Shown here: piece by piece, positions 54,963 through 64,000 of the stretch | Numbering within the stretch: the stretch's first letter is position 1 | Layout: each line of letters opens with the position of its first letter | Assembly: GCA_963281255.1 (NCBI GenBank) | Contig: OY725501.1 | Location: 1,775,674-1,839,673, forward strand | Direction: 5' to 3' | DNA: 64,000 nucleotides | From: Aphrocallistes beatrix | Lineage: Eukaryota; Porifera; Hexactinellida; Sceptrulophora; Aphrocallistidae | Program-made: the position numbers and the translations under genes | Notes under the pieces: generated by a model | What the model saw: only the letters and a program-made list of their open reading frames with translations | Told to the model about the DNA's origin: nothing | Databases searched by the model: none

Positions 54963-55518
54963 CAAGCGCGCTTCGCTTGCTTGCGCTGCGCGGCTGGCGG
55001 ACACTTCGTGTCCGCGGGAGACTCCCTTCGGTCGCCTGGAGGTGACATTGGTTAATTATAATGGAGATAACATTTCTAAATATGTCCATCTTAGTTTTGA
55101 AATCGATATCACTCGAAAAAACACCAAATTTGTCAATTTTTAAAATTTTGATGAGTAATGATGACGTCATAGCAACGTGCTGAGTCATCATTTTTTGATG
55201 ATAGTTGCATCATATGTGAGGTATGTTAGTATACATATTCTATTATAATTTCAGCCTTCTATCTCCTATAATGGCTGAGTTATGCCCGAATAACTGTGTT
55301 ACTTAACTTTTTAAAATGTGACAATGACGTCATAATTCCATGATGAGTCGACATTTTCGTCTGAGCTCAGAACTTACTGGAGCCATAGCCAAAATAATCC
55401 CACATGCCAAAAATTAGCTTTCTATGATCGGCAGTTTCTTCAATCAATTCGTTACAGATATATATATATATAAATATATACACACATACACATTAATCGA
55501 GTTTTAATAGTAAGGGGA
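54963..55518 (-). mobile_element. R1 family, uninterrupted full-length copy
   Basis: Best reference copy, about 555 bp. On its own strand it has a decayed 5' module (TCCCCTTACTATTAAAACTC), a CA/TA microsatellite, CTGTAACGAATTGATTGAAG, one intact TGACGTCA near each end of the core, ATTAACCAATGTCACC, the hairpins and CTTG at 54963 with T outside. Confidence 0.85.
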
Positions 55519-55726
55519 TAGATTGAGCATTCTGTAGATAAATACAATCTTGGCCGCCTTAGCGATTTCAAGTCTATTCCTTATGTTGGAATGTATACAA
55601 TCAAATGTTGAAATATCCGCTCAACTCCTGCGTTGATGCCAGAGCTGAATAATTTAATTTTTGATTGTAAAAAAGCCATTGATGAATATTGTTCACAATA
55701 ATATGTGTGATCATTATAATTCGAAT

Positions 55727-55908
55727 AGAGTCGAGTCTCGTTAATACGAATCAGGGAACCTTCAAAACTCGAACGTATTATCCGGAATTCGTATTACCCG
55801 AAGTTAATTTCATGCATTTGTACAGGCTGGGGAATCAAACCTTGTTCGCTTTAACCGGTATTTTACTTTATCCGTGTGTTCGTATTAGCGAGAGGTTACT
55901 TTACTTTA
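55727..55908. mobile_element. Small pogo-like MITE
   Basis: GAGTCTCGTTAATACGAATC faces GTTCGTATTAGCGAGAGG. TA on the left. Nested in the hAT MITE. Confidence 0.65.
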
Positions 55909-56019
55909 TCATATGATTTAAATCACCTGATTCAAATCAAACAACCCTGATATTAATAATACTTTTATGAGCTCTAATTAAGCTTTGAATTGTGTTAAAA
56001 AAGGCCTTTTATTTTTCAG

Positions 56020-56235
56020 ACAACCTCGGTGACATACACGACCATGTATCAAGTAGGCAATGATCCTAGCCATGCTGATTGGGGGCTTGCAGCATTTCGT
56101 TGCTGCTTGCGATTCAGCCTAAGCATTTGTAGCTCACTGGTTCTAAAAGTCATTGATTGGTACACATCATCTGAGAACTCTCATTATCTAAATATGGATC
56201 AGCATATATTAGCAACGCTTAGAGATTATACTTAG
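56020..56235 (+). CDS. Possible PEX12-like exon
   Basis: A polypyrimidine tract and TTTTTCAG precede 56020. The frame then stays open for 71 codons: ADWGLAAFRCCLRFSLSICS, SLVLKVIDWYTSSENSHYLN, to a stop after LRDYT. LKVIDWYTSSEN resembles the segment FLDWWYSSEN after the last membrane helix of peroxin PEX12, but the flanking residues match weakly. The RING domain that should follow was not found. It may be chance or a decayed exon. Confidence 0.25.
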   Translation, partial: TTSVTYTTMYQVGNDPSHADWGLAAFRCCLRFSLSICSSLVLKVIDWYTSSENSHYLNMDQHILATLRDYT

Positions 56236-56257
56236 ATTTGGCAAAAGTAGACTTAAC

Positions 56258-56294
56258 CATAGCCTACTATATATATATATGTAGTAAGCTATGA
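56258..56294. repeat. Compact palindrome CATAGCCTACTA..TAGTAAGCTATG
   Basis: The two ends of the palindrome family stand almost back to back around a TA run, with no interior. Confidence 0.6.
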
Positions 56295-56299
56295 CTTAG

Positions 56300-57048
56300 C
56301 ATACATTCAGGACATTTCTCTACTGTTAATAGTTTCATTTTTCCAAATACTATAGTAATACTTGAAAATATAAAAGGATTAAAAAACTCAAATATGTATG
56401 TATTCAAAATTAGCTTATATACCTTCTACACTGTCAGGCCATAAATATTCAAACACCATATTACTTTGCATCATAAATAATAATAAAATGGGTTTACTCA
56501 AGGCGGGCAATTCATTCAAACCAAGGCAGCTACTGAATTCAGACATCAAATTTTACACCTATACAGTCGAATTACTCAGCTTAGAAGTTTTCTAAAATCA
56601 ATTATGCTCCAAAGTAAATTGAAATTGTTTGTGTTATCTTGATCCACTTGTTCTTATTATATAATGGTAATACAAGTAGCAAGTGGCACAGGGTGACAGA
56701 GTTTCTAGGAATCAAACTTTAGAAAGGATGAATATATGGGAAGCTGCTAAACTGAGTAATTCGAGTTTGTAGATTTTGAATTTGAATGAGATTTTCAGTA
56801 ACTATCGTGGTTTGAATGAACATATTAGCTTGATGACTTTATTGAATATAGATATCTAATGCAGTACCAATTCGGATTTAGATACATATGATCAGTCATA
56901 TACAAATTATATAGCACTCAAGAGTAACATAAGGCGTAAAGATCAAAACATAAAAATTGGAAAAAAACACTTTAGGCCTGAAAGTTTTTTCACCATTTCC
57001 GTAATGGCAGCTATTCTTGAAGGGGCCTGCCCGACGTTTTTGTCGTTA
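56300..57048. other. No gene recognised
   Basis: Contains a decayed mariner-type MITE outline (ACAAGTAGCAAGTGGCACAG, ATTCGAGTTTGTAGATTTTG) without readable ends. Confidence 0.4.
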
Positions 57049-57225
57049 CAGTACACTCTCGCTTATCCGTAAAGCTATGTGCCAATGATCGAAAAAATCG
57101 TTCTGATTAGTGAATTTGTGCCGAATAGTGAAAAAAACTAATTCAATGGGGCACTAAACTAACTATAACAAATTTGTATTGTCAAAATTTAATAATAAAT
57201 ATTTTCTGTCAATTTTCAAGCTTGC

Positions 57226-57707
57226 ACACTAAGCGGACAAAAGTATTTCAACACTTGATTTTTTCTCATACAAATAATATCAAAATGGGTCTATTCATGA
57301 AGAGGGTTACTTCTAAACGGTATGGGATGCAGCTAATCGGATTCCAGTTTCTAATAATACGCATTCAAATTAGTCACAGGTTAATTTTTCTAATTAATCA
57401 TTAATTCCTAACTTTTTGTAATTATCAATCAGTGCCACTTTATGCCACATACACCCATTTTGACCAATATACATGATGGCAATGAATTACCTATGGTGGT
57501 TCAGGCTGATAAGATTGTTCATCGAGTTGAGTAATTTATTAGTTATGTTGAACTATGACTAATTCGAATGTGTAGATTTCGAACCTGAAATCAGATTTTT
57601 AGTATCTCTTTAAATTTGAACGTATTGCCCTTCATGAAAAAATCAGATTTAGTACTATTTGTATGGGAAAGAATCAAGTGTTGAAACACTTTTGTCCGCT
57701 TAGTGCA
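57226..57707. mobile_element. Mariner-type MITE, CACTAAGCGG ends
   Basis: Ends are CACTAAGCGGACAAAAGTAT and AACACTTTTGTCCGCTTAGTG. About 480 bp, palindromic. Ends match the Tc1-like element at 46295-48531. Flanks read CA instead of TA, perhaps by mutation. Confidence 0.87.
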
Positions 57708-58009
57708 TTAAAAAATGAATAATTCATGCAAAAATGGCAGCTATGCCGCTCCACTATAATACATAATTGTCGTAATAAGTGGCAAATTGGCACAAGGTGA
57801 CACCAGTGCTAGTAATTGCGCTTTGGTAACGATTATATATATGAAGCTTCTAAATTGATTTGCATTGTCTCCAGCAAAATTTGGAATATTTTTCCTCGGC
57901 TCCGACCGTCTTAGTTGGATAGATGCTATTGTAGGTATAACATTCTGAACGATTTAGCAATAGTTTATCCAAACTAGGAACTCAAACTACAATTTACAGG
58001 AAAAGGGTT

Positions 58010-58255
58010 GTGAAAAAAAGATGCGTTGTGGGAGCTAAAATCGAGAATATGGGCTCAAATGCTTTCTCAAAGATCTCTTCAGCACCGATTTTCGAGGATG
58101 GAATACCGAAATCTTCTGTTATAATTGAATTGTCAAAGAAATACATTAAAAATAGTTTTATTGAAGAAAATGAGAATACAATGTGGTTGAAATCAGGTTC
58201 ATTTAGACAATACCCAAATGGCACTTTTTTCAAGATCGCCAAAGATCCGAACTAA
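58010..58255 (+). other. Open frame without recognised homology
   Basis: 81 codons, AFSKISSAPIFEDGIPKSSV to GSFRQYPNGTFFKIAKDPN. The opposite strand is also open here. Text such as GATCGCCAAAGATCCGAAC resembles the 34497 palindrome family, so it is more likely repeat DNA than a gene. Confidence 0.2.
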
Positions 58256-58499
58256 ATTATTGCTAATTCCCTAGACCTGCAACTAATATATCTCTACAAC
58301 TATTGTATTTTTGAAAGCAAATGTCTGAGTTACATTTCTCCAGAATGTACGGAGAGATTATTGTAAAGCAGTGTGCCCATAATCTCGAATATATCCCTCG
58401 TAACACCATACATTTTCATTCACAAATTTCGTTTTGCAAATTGTACTTGCAAATCTCACAAAAGCAGTGAGAATATTCTATCTACAATATCTACTAGGA

Positions 58500-58680
58500 T
58501 GCTCTAAAAATTGTAAAGTTAGAATCCTTAGATACACACTCTTCAAATAGATTACCTTGATTACTAAAGAGTCGGCATACAAAATAAAAGCAATTGGGGA
58601 TTATTTAGTAGTCGCGTAAGGTAGGCTCCATCTCGTACAGATTTATAATGGGATCTGTCCGGGTTGGGGCTTAAAAAAGC
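58500..58680. repeat. Interspersed repeat shared with 35370-35580
   Basis: Same order of landmarks as the 35.4-kb copy (ACACTCTTCAAATAGATTA, TATAATGGGATCTGTCCGG). The family is unknown. Confidence 0.55.
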
Positions 58681-58829
58681 AGGTGCATTTCTGATGAAAA
58701 GGAAATAATAACTTCATTTTTGAGATAGTATACACTAAATTCCTTAAAGAGTATCATATGTGGTTTCTTGCACACGTGGTAGGGAGCAGCTGACAGAAGC
58801 AACAAATCCCAGGATGCACTGGCTTCATT

Positions 58830-59553
58830 TCGGCTACTGGTACCAAGACTTCCCGAAAGACAACCATTGAATATTTTCAAAGAGCTGTTAAAGCGAACGG
58901 AAGAGGCTACTATAACAGTGGGCCAAGAGTATGTTAAACACCTTCGACCTTGGTGGGTATATCAAAGCCATTCCCACTATTTGGAAATTTCCAGAGCTTC
59001 TCGGATCCAGAGATGTGGGACAGTGGTAGATGGCAAAACACATCAACTAGAGTTATCAGGTAGAGGTGTGAAGACAAGAGAAATAGCAGAAATAGCTGTT
59101 TTCTGATCAGGAGGAGACAGACACACGAGTCGTGATATACCTCAAGTACGCCGCCAAACTGGGCTATAGATCAACTGTAGTGAGGACGCCTGACAGCGAT
59201 ATCTTCCTTATCCTCTTTCACCATGGCACTCTATCAAGATTACAATTTATCTTGATACCAGGACTGGTAAACATCGTCGGATTGTGAACGTAAGCGAGCT
59301 GGCAGAATCAAAGGGAGCTCATTTCTGCACCAAGATACTCTGCCTATATGTGTTCACAGGGGAAGATGTAACAAGTGCATTCAAGGGCAAAGGCAAGATT
59401 GGGCTCATGAAGAAACTCCAGAGTAACTAAAAATACCACGCGGCATTCAGGAAACATGGTACTGAGTGGACTGTTGACTCCGAAGTTCTAGCTGATATTG
59501 AGACATTTACATGTCTAATGTATGGCTATACCCGGGAGAAATCTGTTAACTAA
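58830..59553 (+). pseudogene. XPG/FEN-family protein, second subfamily, broken
   Basis: Frame 1 gives LNIFKELLKRTEEA (about 58867) and, after a shift near 59106, EETDTRVVIYLKYAAKLGYR, STVVRTPDSDIFLILFHHG. After another shift near 59245: IYLDTRTGKHRRIVNVSELA, ILCLYVFTGEDVTSAFKGKG, KIGLMKKLQSN with a stop, then GTEWTVDSEVLADIETFTCL and YGYTREKSVN. EE.DTR and TPD.DIF form the acidic core; CLYVFTGED.TSAF.GKGK matches HAFTGCDATFSIFGLGKK of the copy at 262-1208. No Cys tail is present. It lies between pogo-type TIRs. Confidence 0.65.
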
Positions 59554-60143
59554 TAAACTACTATATGTTACTCAGATGAATATTAATCCGTCAAATTGGG
59601 ATAGATCTCAAGAAAATTACTACAACCGCAATGTATGTATTGTATAGTTTTAATACCCGGGGATGCTGGTATTAAGTTAAAATAGAACCGAGAACTGGAT
59701 TTTAGATTTTAGAATATAATTGGGGTATCATTGACATCGCTACACAAAACTAGCTTGGAAACTCGCTTGTGTTAAAAGCAACACAGTGGAATCAAGGAAG
59801 AAAGCGTTTCTATGAAGCTGACAACAATTGTTTGAAAAAATTCCCAGATTCCTCAAAGTCAAAAATACTTCTCGAGGAATAACGAATGAGTACAAGCGTA
59901 ATCAGAAAATTTCAAAAATTATATGGTGACCGGGGGGTGGGTCCCCTTGTATTCCTCCCTGGCTCTGCCCCAGGACACAGAGGAATAAAGGTTTTAGTGT
60001 AGGGTTTCTCAAACAATATAAATATATTATCGCTAATACCCCATTTGATTAGTGTTTTTTAACTAATTGGAACATATTTGCTGATCCTGAACGATTTGAT
60101 CGATGATTGGCACAGAGCTGTAGGAATTAGCGAGGGTGCACTG

Positions 60144-60535
60144 TACTAATTATGATAAAATCTAAATTCAGGAAAGGTATAACAATACTCCTCACATGAT
60201 GAAACATTTATAAACCAAGATCATATCCTTGTTTAATTATTTTACTATTAATTTTGATTATTATCAAAACAATCCATTTAATTTTAAATGGCTAAAAATA
60301 AATGGTATATACAGAGGCGGCGCTTGCACTTTACAACAGTTAGGGGCTGTGCCCCACCTGGCCCACCATCGAGCCGCCACTAGTATGTTATGAAATTTGT
60401 AAAATCGTTGAAAATTAAAGTACGTCATTCTGAGTATAGCGATACGGTTAACAAAATTTCGGAAAATAAATCAAAACAAAATAAGACAGCTAAAGATTGA
60501 TAATATACAACTAAATAAATAAATATAAAACATAC
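60144..60535. other. Intron; short hAT-like relic
   Basis: CAGAGGCGGCGCTTGCAC at about 60313 faces GAGCCGCCACTAG at about 60370. This is a roughly 75-bp remnant resembling hAT ends. The rest is unassigned. Confidence 0.45.
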
Positions 60536-60603
60536 TTATATTTTTTATCCATAACAGTAGATTCAACTTTTAATATCGCAACTTCTTGTTCGCCATCCAT
60601 CTC
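60536..60603 (-). CDS. RPN1: Ribophorin I (OST subunit), most 5' exon found
   Basis: Ribophorin I is an ER-membrane subunit of the oligosaccharyltransferase that N-glycosylates nascent proteins; the exons here encode its lumenal part. This 68-nt exon reads EMDGEQEVAILKVESTVMDK then KY plus two bases. Its splice sites are TATTTAG before 60603 and GTATGT after 60536. It corresponds to the segment just before the FYRIKL strand. AA plus T from the next exon gives Asn and continues directly into EAAFYRIKL. Identification rests on junction phase and position, since the short peptide alone is weakly conserved. Upstream exons (signal peptide, N-terminus) were not found up to 64000. The next intron is 21.3 kb. 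Confidence 0.8.
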
Positions 60604-60834
60604 CTAAATAGAAGATACTAATAAAAAAGATTTCAATCTAAATCAACAGTATTGATATCGCCTATGAATGAGGGCATCTAGCTAAATAAAAACAAAAAAT
60701 TTAAAGAAATCAGCCCAACGGAAGGGTCCAAATAGGTATAAAGTCCAAAAATTTCCAAAATAACAGTATTCATATACATTAACTGCACAAATGCATTGAA
60801 ATTTCATTCTTGCACATATAAGTCTCTCTAACTG

Positions 60835-61190
60835 TAGTAATAAAGTCACTCAAAAATCATTAAATTTGTCAATTTTCCAATTTTTGATGCGTAACGTCAT
60901 AACAGAATGAAGAGTCATCATTTTTTTTATGATGGTTGTGTTTGAGATACATTAATATACACATTCTATTAATATTTCAGCTTTCTATCACCTAAAATGG
61001 CTGAGTTATAGTCGAAAAACTGAAAATTCTAATTATAAAAAGGTGACAATGACGTCATAATTCCATGATGAGGAGACATTTTTGTCTGAGGTCAGAACTT
61101 TGTGGAGCCATTGCCAAAAGATTCCCACATGCCAAAAATCAGCTTTCTGTGTCTGACAGTTTCTTCAATCAATTCATTACAGAGATATAA
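60835..61190 (-). mobile_element. R1 family, 5' two-thirds
   Basis: From CACTCAAAAATCATTAAATT to TTCTTCAATCAATTCATTAC. The 3' hairpins are missing; one TGACGTCA remains (near 61050). Confidence 0.75.
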
Positions 61191-61196
61191 ATATAT

Positions 61197-61760
61197 ACTG
61201 GGTGACAATTAAGTTCTGTTACAAGCTTCATTAGGTATAAAATTTATTATACTCTCTTAGTTATTATGGTCCTTAGAGATTGTAATTCGAATATTTTCAA
61301 TGATTTTAAAAGACTTTTCGATTCTAAGACTTAGAAATGTGTTTTGTATGGCGAGTTTGAAGAAAAAAAAATGTGTCCTGGCACGGAGCGAAAATCGTGA
61401 ATCAGGACCCACTGCTTTTCAAGTTATTTTCAAAGAGTCTTAAATTCCAGGAAAAATTAGCTCACACATTTTCTTCGAACACTCTAAATTTGTAGAAATA
61501 TAGGATGTTCAGAACAGTGCATTTTGAGGACCAATTGGATCAGATTTTTTGGTGATGTGAAAAAAAGTGCAATTTTGGGAAATTTTGCAAAATGTACCTA
61601 ATTTGAAAATGAATAACTTTTTCTCGTTTCTGATAATCAATTCAGTGGATTTATGAAATATTTATATGGCGAATGAAAGGTATCTGGTGCTAAATCGTCA
61701 TGGAACATCGATTATGAAGACATGTTTTATAGAAGCAGTGGTCCCTGATTCGCCATTTTG
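61197..61760. mobile_element. Mariner-type palindromic MITE, right end lost
   Basis: CTGGGTGACAATTAAGTTCT start after TA. It matches the 39673 copy through the centre and stops at CCCTGATTCGCCATTTT, where integrase sequence begins. Confidence 0.8.
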
Positions 61761-62800
61761 AGTTAGATGGACCTAGCACTGCAGAAAAGGACTGCTTTAG
61801 CAAGTTATTGTGATGAAAGCGTTAAAACGAAGTCAGCTGAAGGTATGCGAACACCTGATCTCTATATTCTGTGAACATGGAGCACCTCAAATCTTCCAGA
61901 CAGATAACGGTAGTGAATTTACTAATAACCTGCTGAATACGACACTGTGCAATGGCGGCTACAGGTACTTCTTACTCATAGTTGATCTCTTTTCACATTA
62001 CGTCGAAGCAATCCCGTTGAAAGACCAGACCGCCACGTCCATCATTAATGCATTCATGAAAGGATGGGTCTATCGTGGACATGTCGTACCAAATATCATG
62101 CTCACAGATCAGGGGGAGAATATGGGTTAGCGGTGCACGAACTGTGCCACAACTTAAGGATTACTAAACGTCACACCATACCGTAACACCCGGAGTCCGA
62201 TGGGATTTCCGAAAGACGTATCGGGTTCGTCAAACAAGTGATACGTTGATTGATACTCGAACGCCACATAGAAACGGGTTCCTAACCGTCGTTGTTGCAA
62301 GATATTACTTTCTACTGCAGTAATCTGGACAACGCGTCGTGTAAAATATGTCCACACATGTTGGCGTTTGGCCGTCACCCGAGATCACCAATCGATATGC
62401 TCATTAGCACTGGTAATACTCCAACAAAAGTTACAGGGTCAGCCAGTCAGTATCTCGAAACAACGGTAAAGAAGAGGCAAGAATTGAGTGAAATTGCACG
62501 AGAAAACCAGGAGTGCACCCAATCAGGGGCCAAGAAGAAGTCTGATAAAGGCAAAAAAACATCCAACATAACCACGGGAGATTGGCTCATGAAGAATATG
62601 AAGGAATATTTGTATACATGCTATTTTGTAGTAAGAGAGAGAACTATCACAATATTCCACCTCTTTTGTATTAATATTCTTTTACAAGCCATTAAATTTC
62701 AGTAAAATATAGATATACTATACAGTTGTATTTTGCACATAAGCCTTGAATTAATCCATGCTTAAATACCGTGAACAGGCTATAGTCACGTAGCCTGTGT
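61761..62800 (+). pseudogene. Chimeric retroviral-type integrase remnant, copy 2
   Basis: Better preserved than the 28.4-kb copy. A 106-codon frame (61810-62130) joins a FCEHGAPQIFQTDNGSEFT segment (KRBA2/Ginger-like core) directly to a gypsy-type core containing VEAIPLKDQTATSIINAF and MLTDQG. After a break, 62292-62590 carries LAFGRHPRSPIDMLI and a Lys-rich tail. 3' similarity to copy 1 runs to about 62800. No LTR, protease or reverse transcriptase is present. Joined and decayed, so not an active element. Confidence 0.68.
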
Positions 62801-62814
62801 ATTATACATATATA

Positions 62815-63294
62815 TATCTGCAAACAAATGATTAAAAAACAAACTGTCAGGCCCAGAAAGATTTTTTTGGCTATGGCTTCACTAAGTTCTGACCCCGACG
62901 AAATGTTGATTCATCATAGAATTATAACGTCATTATCACTTTTTTATAATTAGAAATTTCAGTTTTTAGACTATAACTCAGTCATTTTAGTAGGTGACAG
63001 AAGGGTGAAATTTTAATAGAATCTGTATATTAATATATCACAAATATGATACAAATCTCTCCAACAAATGATGATCCATCACTCTGTTATGACGTCATCA
63101 TTACGCATTATAAATTGAAAAATTGACTTATTTTGTTATTTTTCGAGTGGTATCGATTATAACAGTAAGGCAGATGTATTTAGTAGAAGTTATCTACTAT
63201 ATAATTGATCAATGTAAGCCTAGGAGCCCGAAGGACGCCTCTGGCGGACAAAGTGCCCGCCAGTAGCACAGCGCAAACAAACGAAGGGCACTTG
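62815..63294 (+). mobile_element. R1 family, diverged full core
   Basis: CTGCAAACAAATGATTAAAAAAC to the GC-rich tail, ending GGGCACTTG at 63294 then T. Has TATGACGTCATCATTACGCA. Confidence 0.72.
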
Positions 63295-63299
63295 TACTT

Positions 63300-63442
63300 C
63301 TCAAAACCGGAAGTGATGATATTTTGCGAAAAGATGTTGTTGCTGACTACATCATAAAGGAATCCTGGATGCGAAATTTGGTAAAAATCGGATTGTTAGA
63401 TTTCGCAGTAAACGCGTATAGACATACATACATACATAAGGA
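63300..63442 (+). repeat. Retroposon-tail-like segment with (CATA)n
   Basis: GGTAAAAATCGGATTGTTAG, GCAGTAAACGCG and then (ACATACAT)n resembles the 3' ends of invertebrate non-LTR retroposons or SINEs that finish in a short microsatellite. No body was recognised upstream. Confidence 0.4.
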
Positions 63443-63749
63443 TGGGCGAGATACTCTGTTTATGCCATAAGCTCATCTCCCTACAGGAGCTGCACTAAAA
63501 ACATGCACGGGTTGTTATTCATTCCCCGATCCTACATGGGGTTCGCCAAATCCTGGAACAGCTCTGCTGCATGCCCTTACCAACCGTGGCAAGTATACGC
63601 CTCGATTTTATACAGTCTTAAGGTAAACTATCCTTGGATTTTAAGCGAGCTTTCATTCCACTTGTTGAGATAGGTGTGTGTTTCAAATTGTGTGGAAATC
63701 GGGTGAATATTTGTTTTCAGTAATTGTATAATTAAAATAGAGATTTACT

Positions 63750-64000
63750 CAACAGGCGCAGCGAGCTAGGAGGTATGAGGGGGAACCATGCAAGAGGCTG
63801 TAACAATAATCAAGACGAGATGTAATAAGTGCATACGAGAGTTTCACAGACTCACTTAAAGATATACTTTCTAATACGCCGGATGTTATAAATGTAGTAG
63901 AAGTAGGAGGAGGCAACCGTGCTGACCTGAGTAGACATTGAGAGGGCGTTGCCTAACCAAGTTCCTAGATTCCGTACTTCTTTGGATGAAGAGATTCCCG
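63750..64000 (-). pseudogene. LINE (CR1/L2-type) reverse-transcriptase C-terminal region
   Basis: Read downwards from the window end: FITSGVLESISLSESVKLSY, ALITSRLDYCYSLLHGSPSY, LLARC and a stop. This is the thumb/connection region of CR1/L2-like ORF2 proteins (V.SRLDYCN.LL.GLP..L). It continues beyond 64000. It is on the same strand as the endonuclease relic at 6785-7340, but there is no reason to think they are one element. Confidence 0.75.

Larger units (their letters stand above)
54712..55949. mobile_element. hAT MITE, AAATC motif family, with two nested elements
   Basis: Ends are TAGGGCTGATATT (first base mutated) and AAATCAAACAACCCTG. The exact 8-bp duplication ATATTAAT lies at 54704-54711 and 55950-55957. 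The subterminal zones repeat AAATC/GATTT. It contains an R1 copy and a pogo-like MITE; without them it is about 500 bp. Confidence 0.82.
57049..60143. mobile_element. Pogo/Tigger-like TIR pair enclosing 3 kb
   Basis: CAGTACACTCTCGCTTATCC at 57049 and GAATTAGCGAGGGTGCACTG ending 60143, with TA on both sides. The match extends about 80 bp inwards (GTGCCAATGATCGA / TCGATGATTGGCAC). Inside are a nested MITE (57226-57706), an unassigned repeat and an XPG-like pseudogene. No pogo transposase or CENP-B domain was seen. Without the MITE it is about 2.6 kb, a normal autonomous Tigger size. Confidence 0.7.

Noticed and set aside
60604-64000. Upstream RPN1 exon with signal peptide
   Set aside because: No hydrophobic N-terminal frame or matching phase found; probably beyond the window.

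Overview
This is a eukaryotic, AT-rich window. It carries spliceosomal introns, GT...AG exon borders and DNA transposons typical of invertebrate animals (Tc1/mariner, pogo-like, PIF/Harbinger, hAT, CR1/L2-type LINE pieces, RAG1/Transib-like and KDZ-like remnants). I read it as an invertebrate metazoan chromosome; the species cannot be fixed from sequence alone. There are no operons, Shine-Dalgarno sites or CRISPR arrays.

The only clearly conserved host gene is ribophorin I (RPN1, a subunit of the oligosaccharyltransferase) on the minus strand. Five internal coding exons lie at 60603-60536, 39275-38986, 33323-33149, 24624-24460 and 12901-12716. Their phases join without a break (884 nt, about 294 residues). 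The four introns between them are about 21.3, 5.7, 8.5 and 11.6 kb. The N-terminal exons and the C-terminal exons (membrane segment and cytosolic tail) were not found and probably lie outside the window. A second, unrecognised minus-strand gene may sit inside the largest intron (49032-48766 joined to 46270 and below).

Almost everything else is mobile DNA, often nested. Left end to 12.7 kb: a foldback carrying an XPG/FEN-like gene with a Cys-rich tail, a Tc1-like element, a LINE endonuclease relic, a second XPG-family tail, and a three-layer nest (9-bp-duplicating foldback inside a mariner-type MITE inside a TA array). 12.7-24.5 kb: an almost complete PIF/Harbinger element (HARBI1-like transposase with one stop, plus a NAIF1-like Myb/SANT protein) and a large foldback split by later insertions. 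24.6-33.1 kb: palindromes, a RAG1/Transib-like C-terminal fragment, a pogo-like MITE, chimeric integrase sequence and small hAT MITEs. 33.3-39 kb: palindromes and MITEs. 39.3-60.5 kb: two Tc1-like elements, several hAT MITEs, KDZ/Ulp1 remnants, and a pogo-type TIR pair enclosing another XPG-like pseudogene. 60.6-64 kb: a second copy of the chimeric integrase and LINE reverse-transcriptase sequence.

The dominant repeat, called R1 here, is a roughly 550-bp element present about 19 times, whole or in part. It starts TCCTTACTATTAAAACTCG, has a TA/CA microsatellite near its 5' end, carries two TGACGTCA sites, and ends in two GC-rich hairpins with CTTG. Its flanks are A at the 5' end and T at the 3' end, which suggests a Helitron-like non-autonomous element; no Rep/helicase is present to confirm this. 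The hAT-type MITEs share one plan: CAGGG-type ends, 8-bp duplications and a family-specific short motif repeated near the ends.
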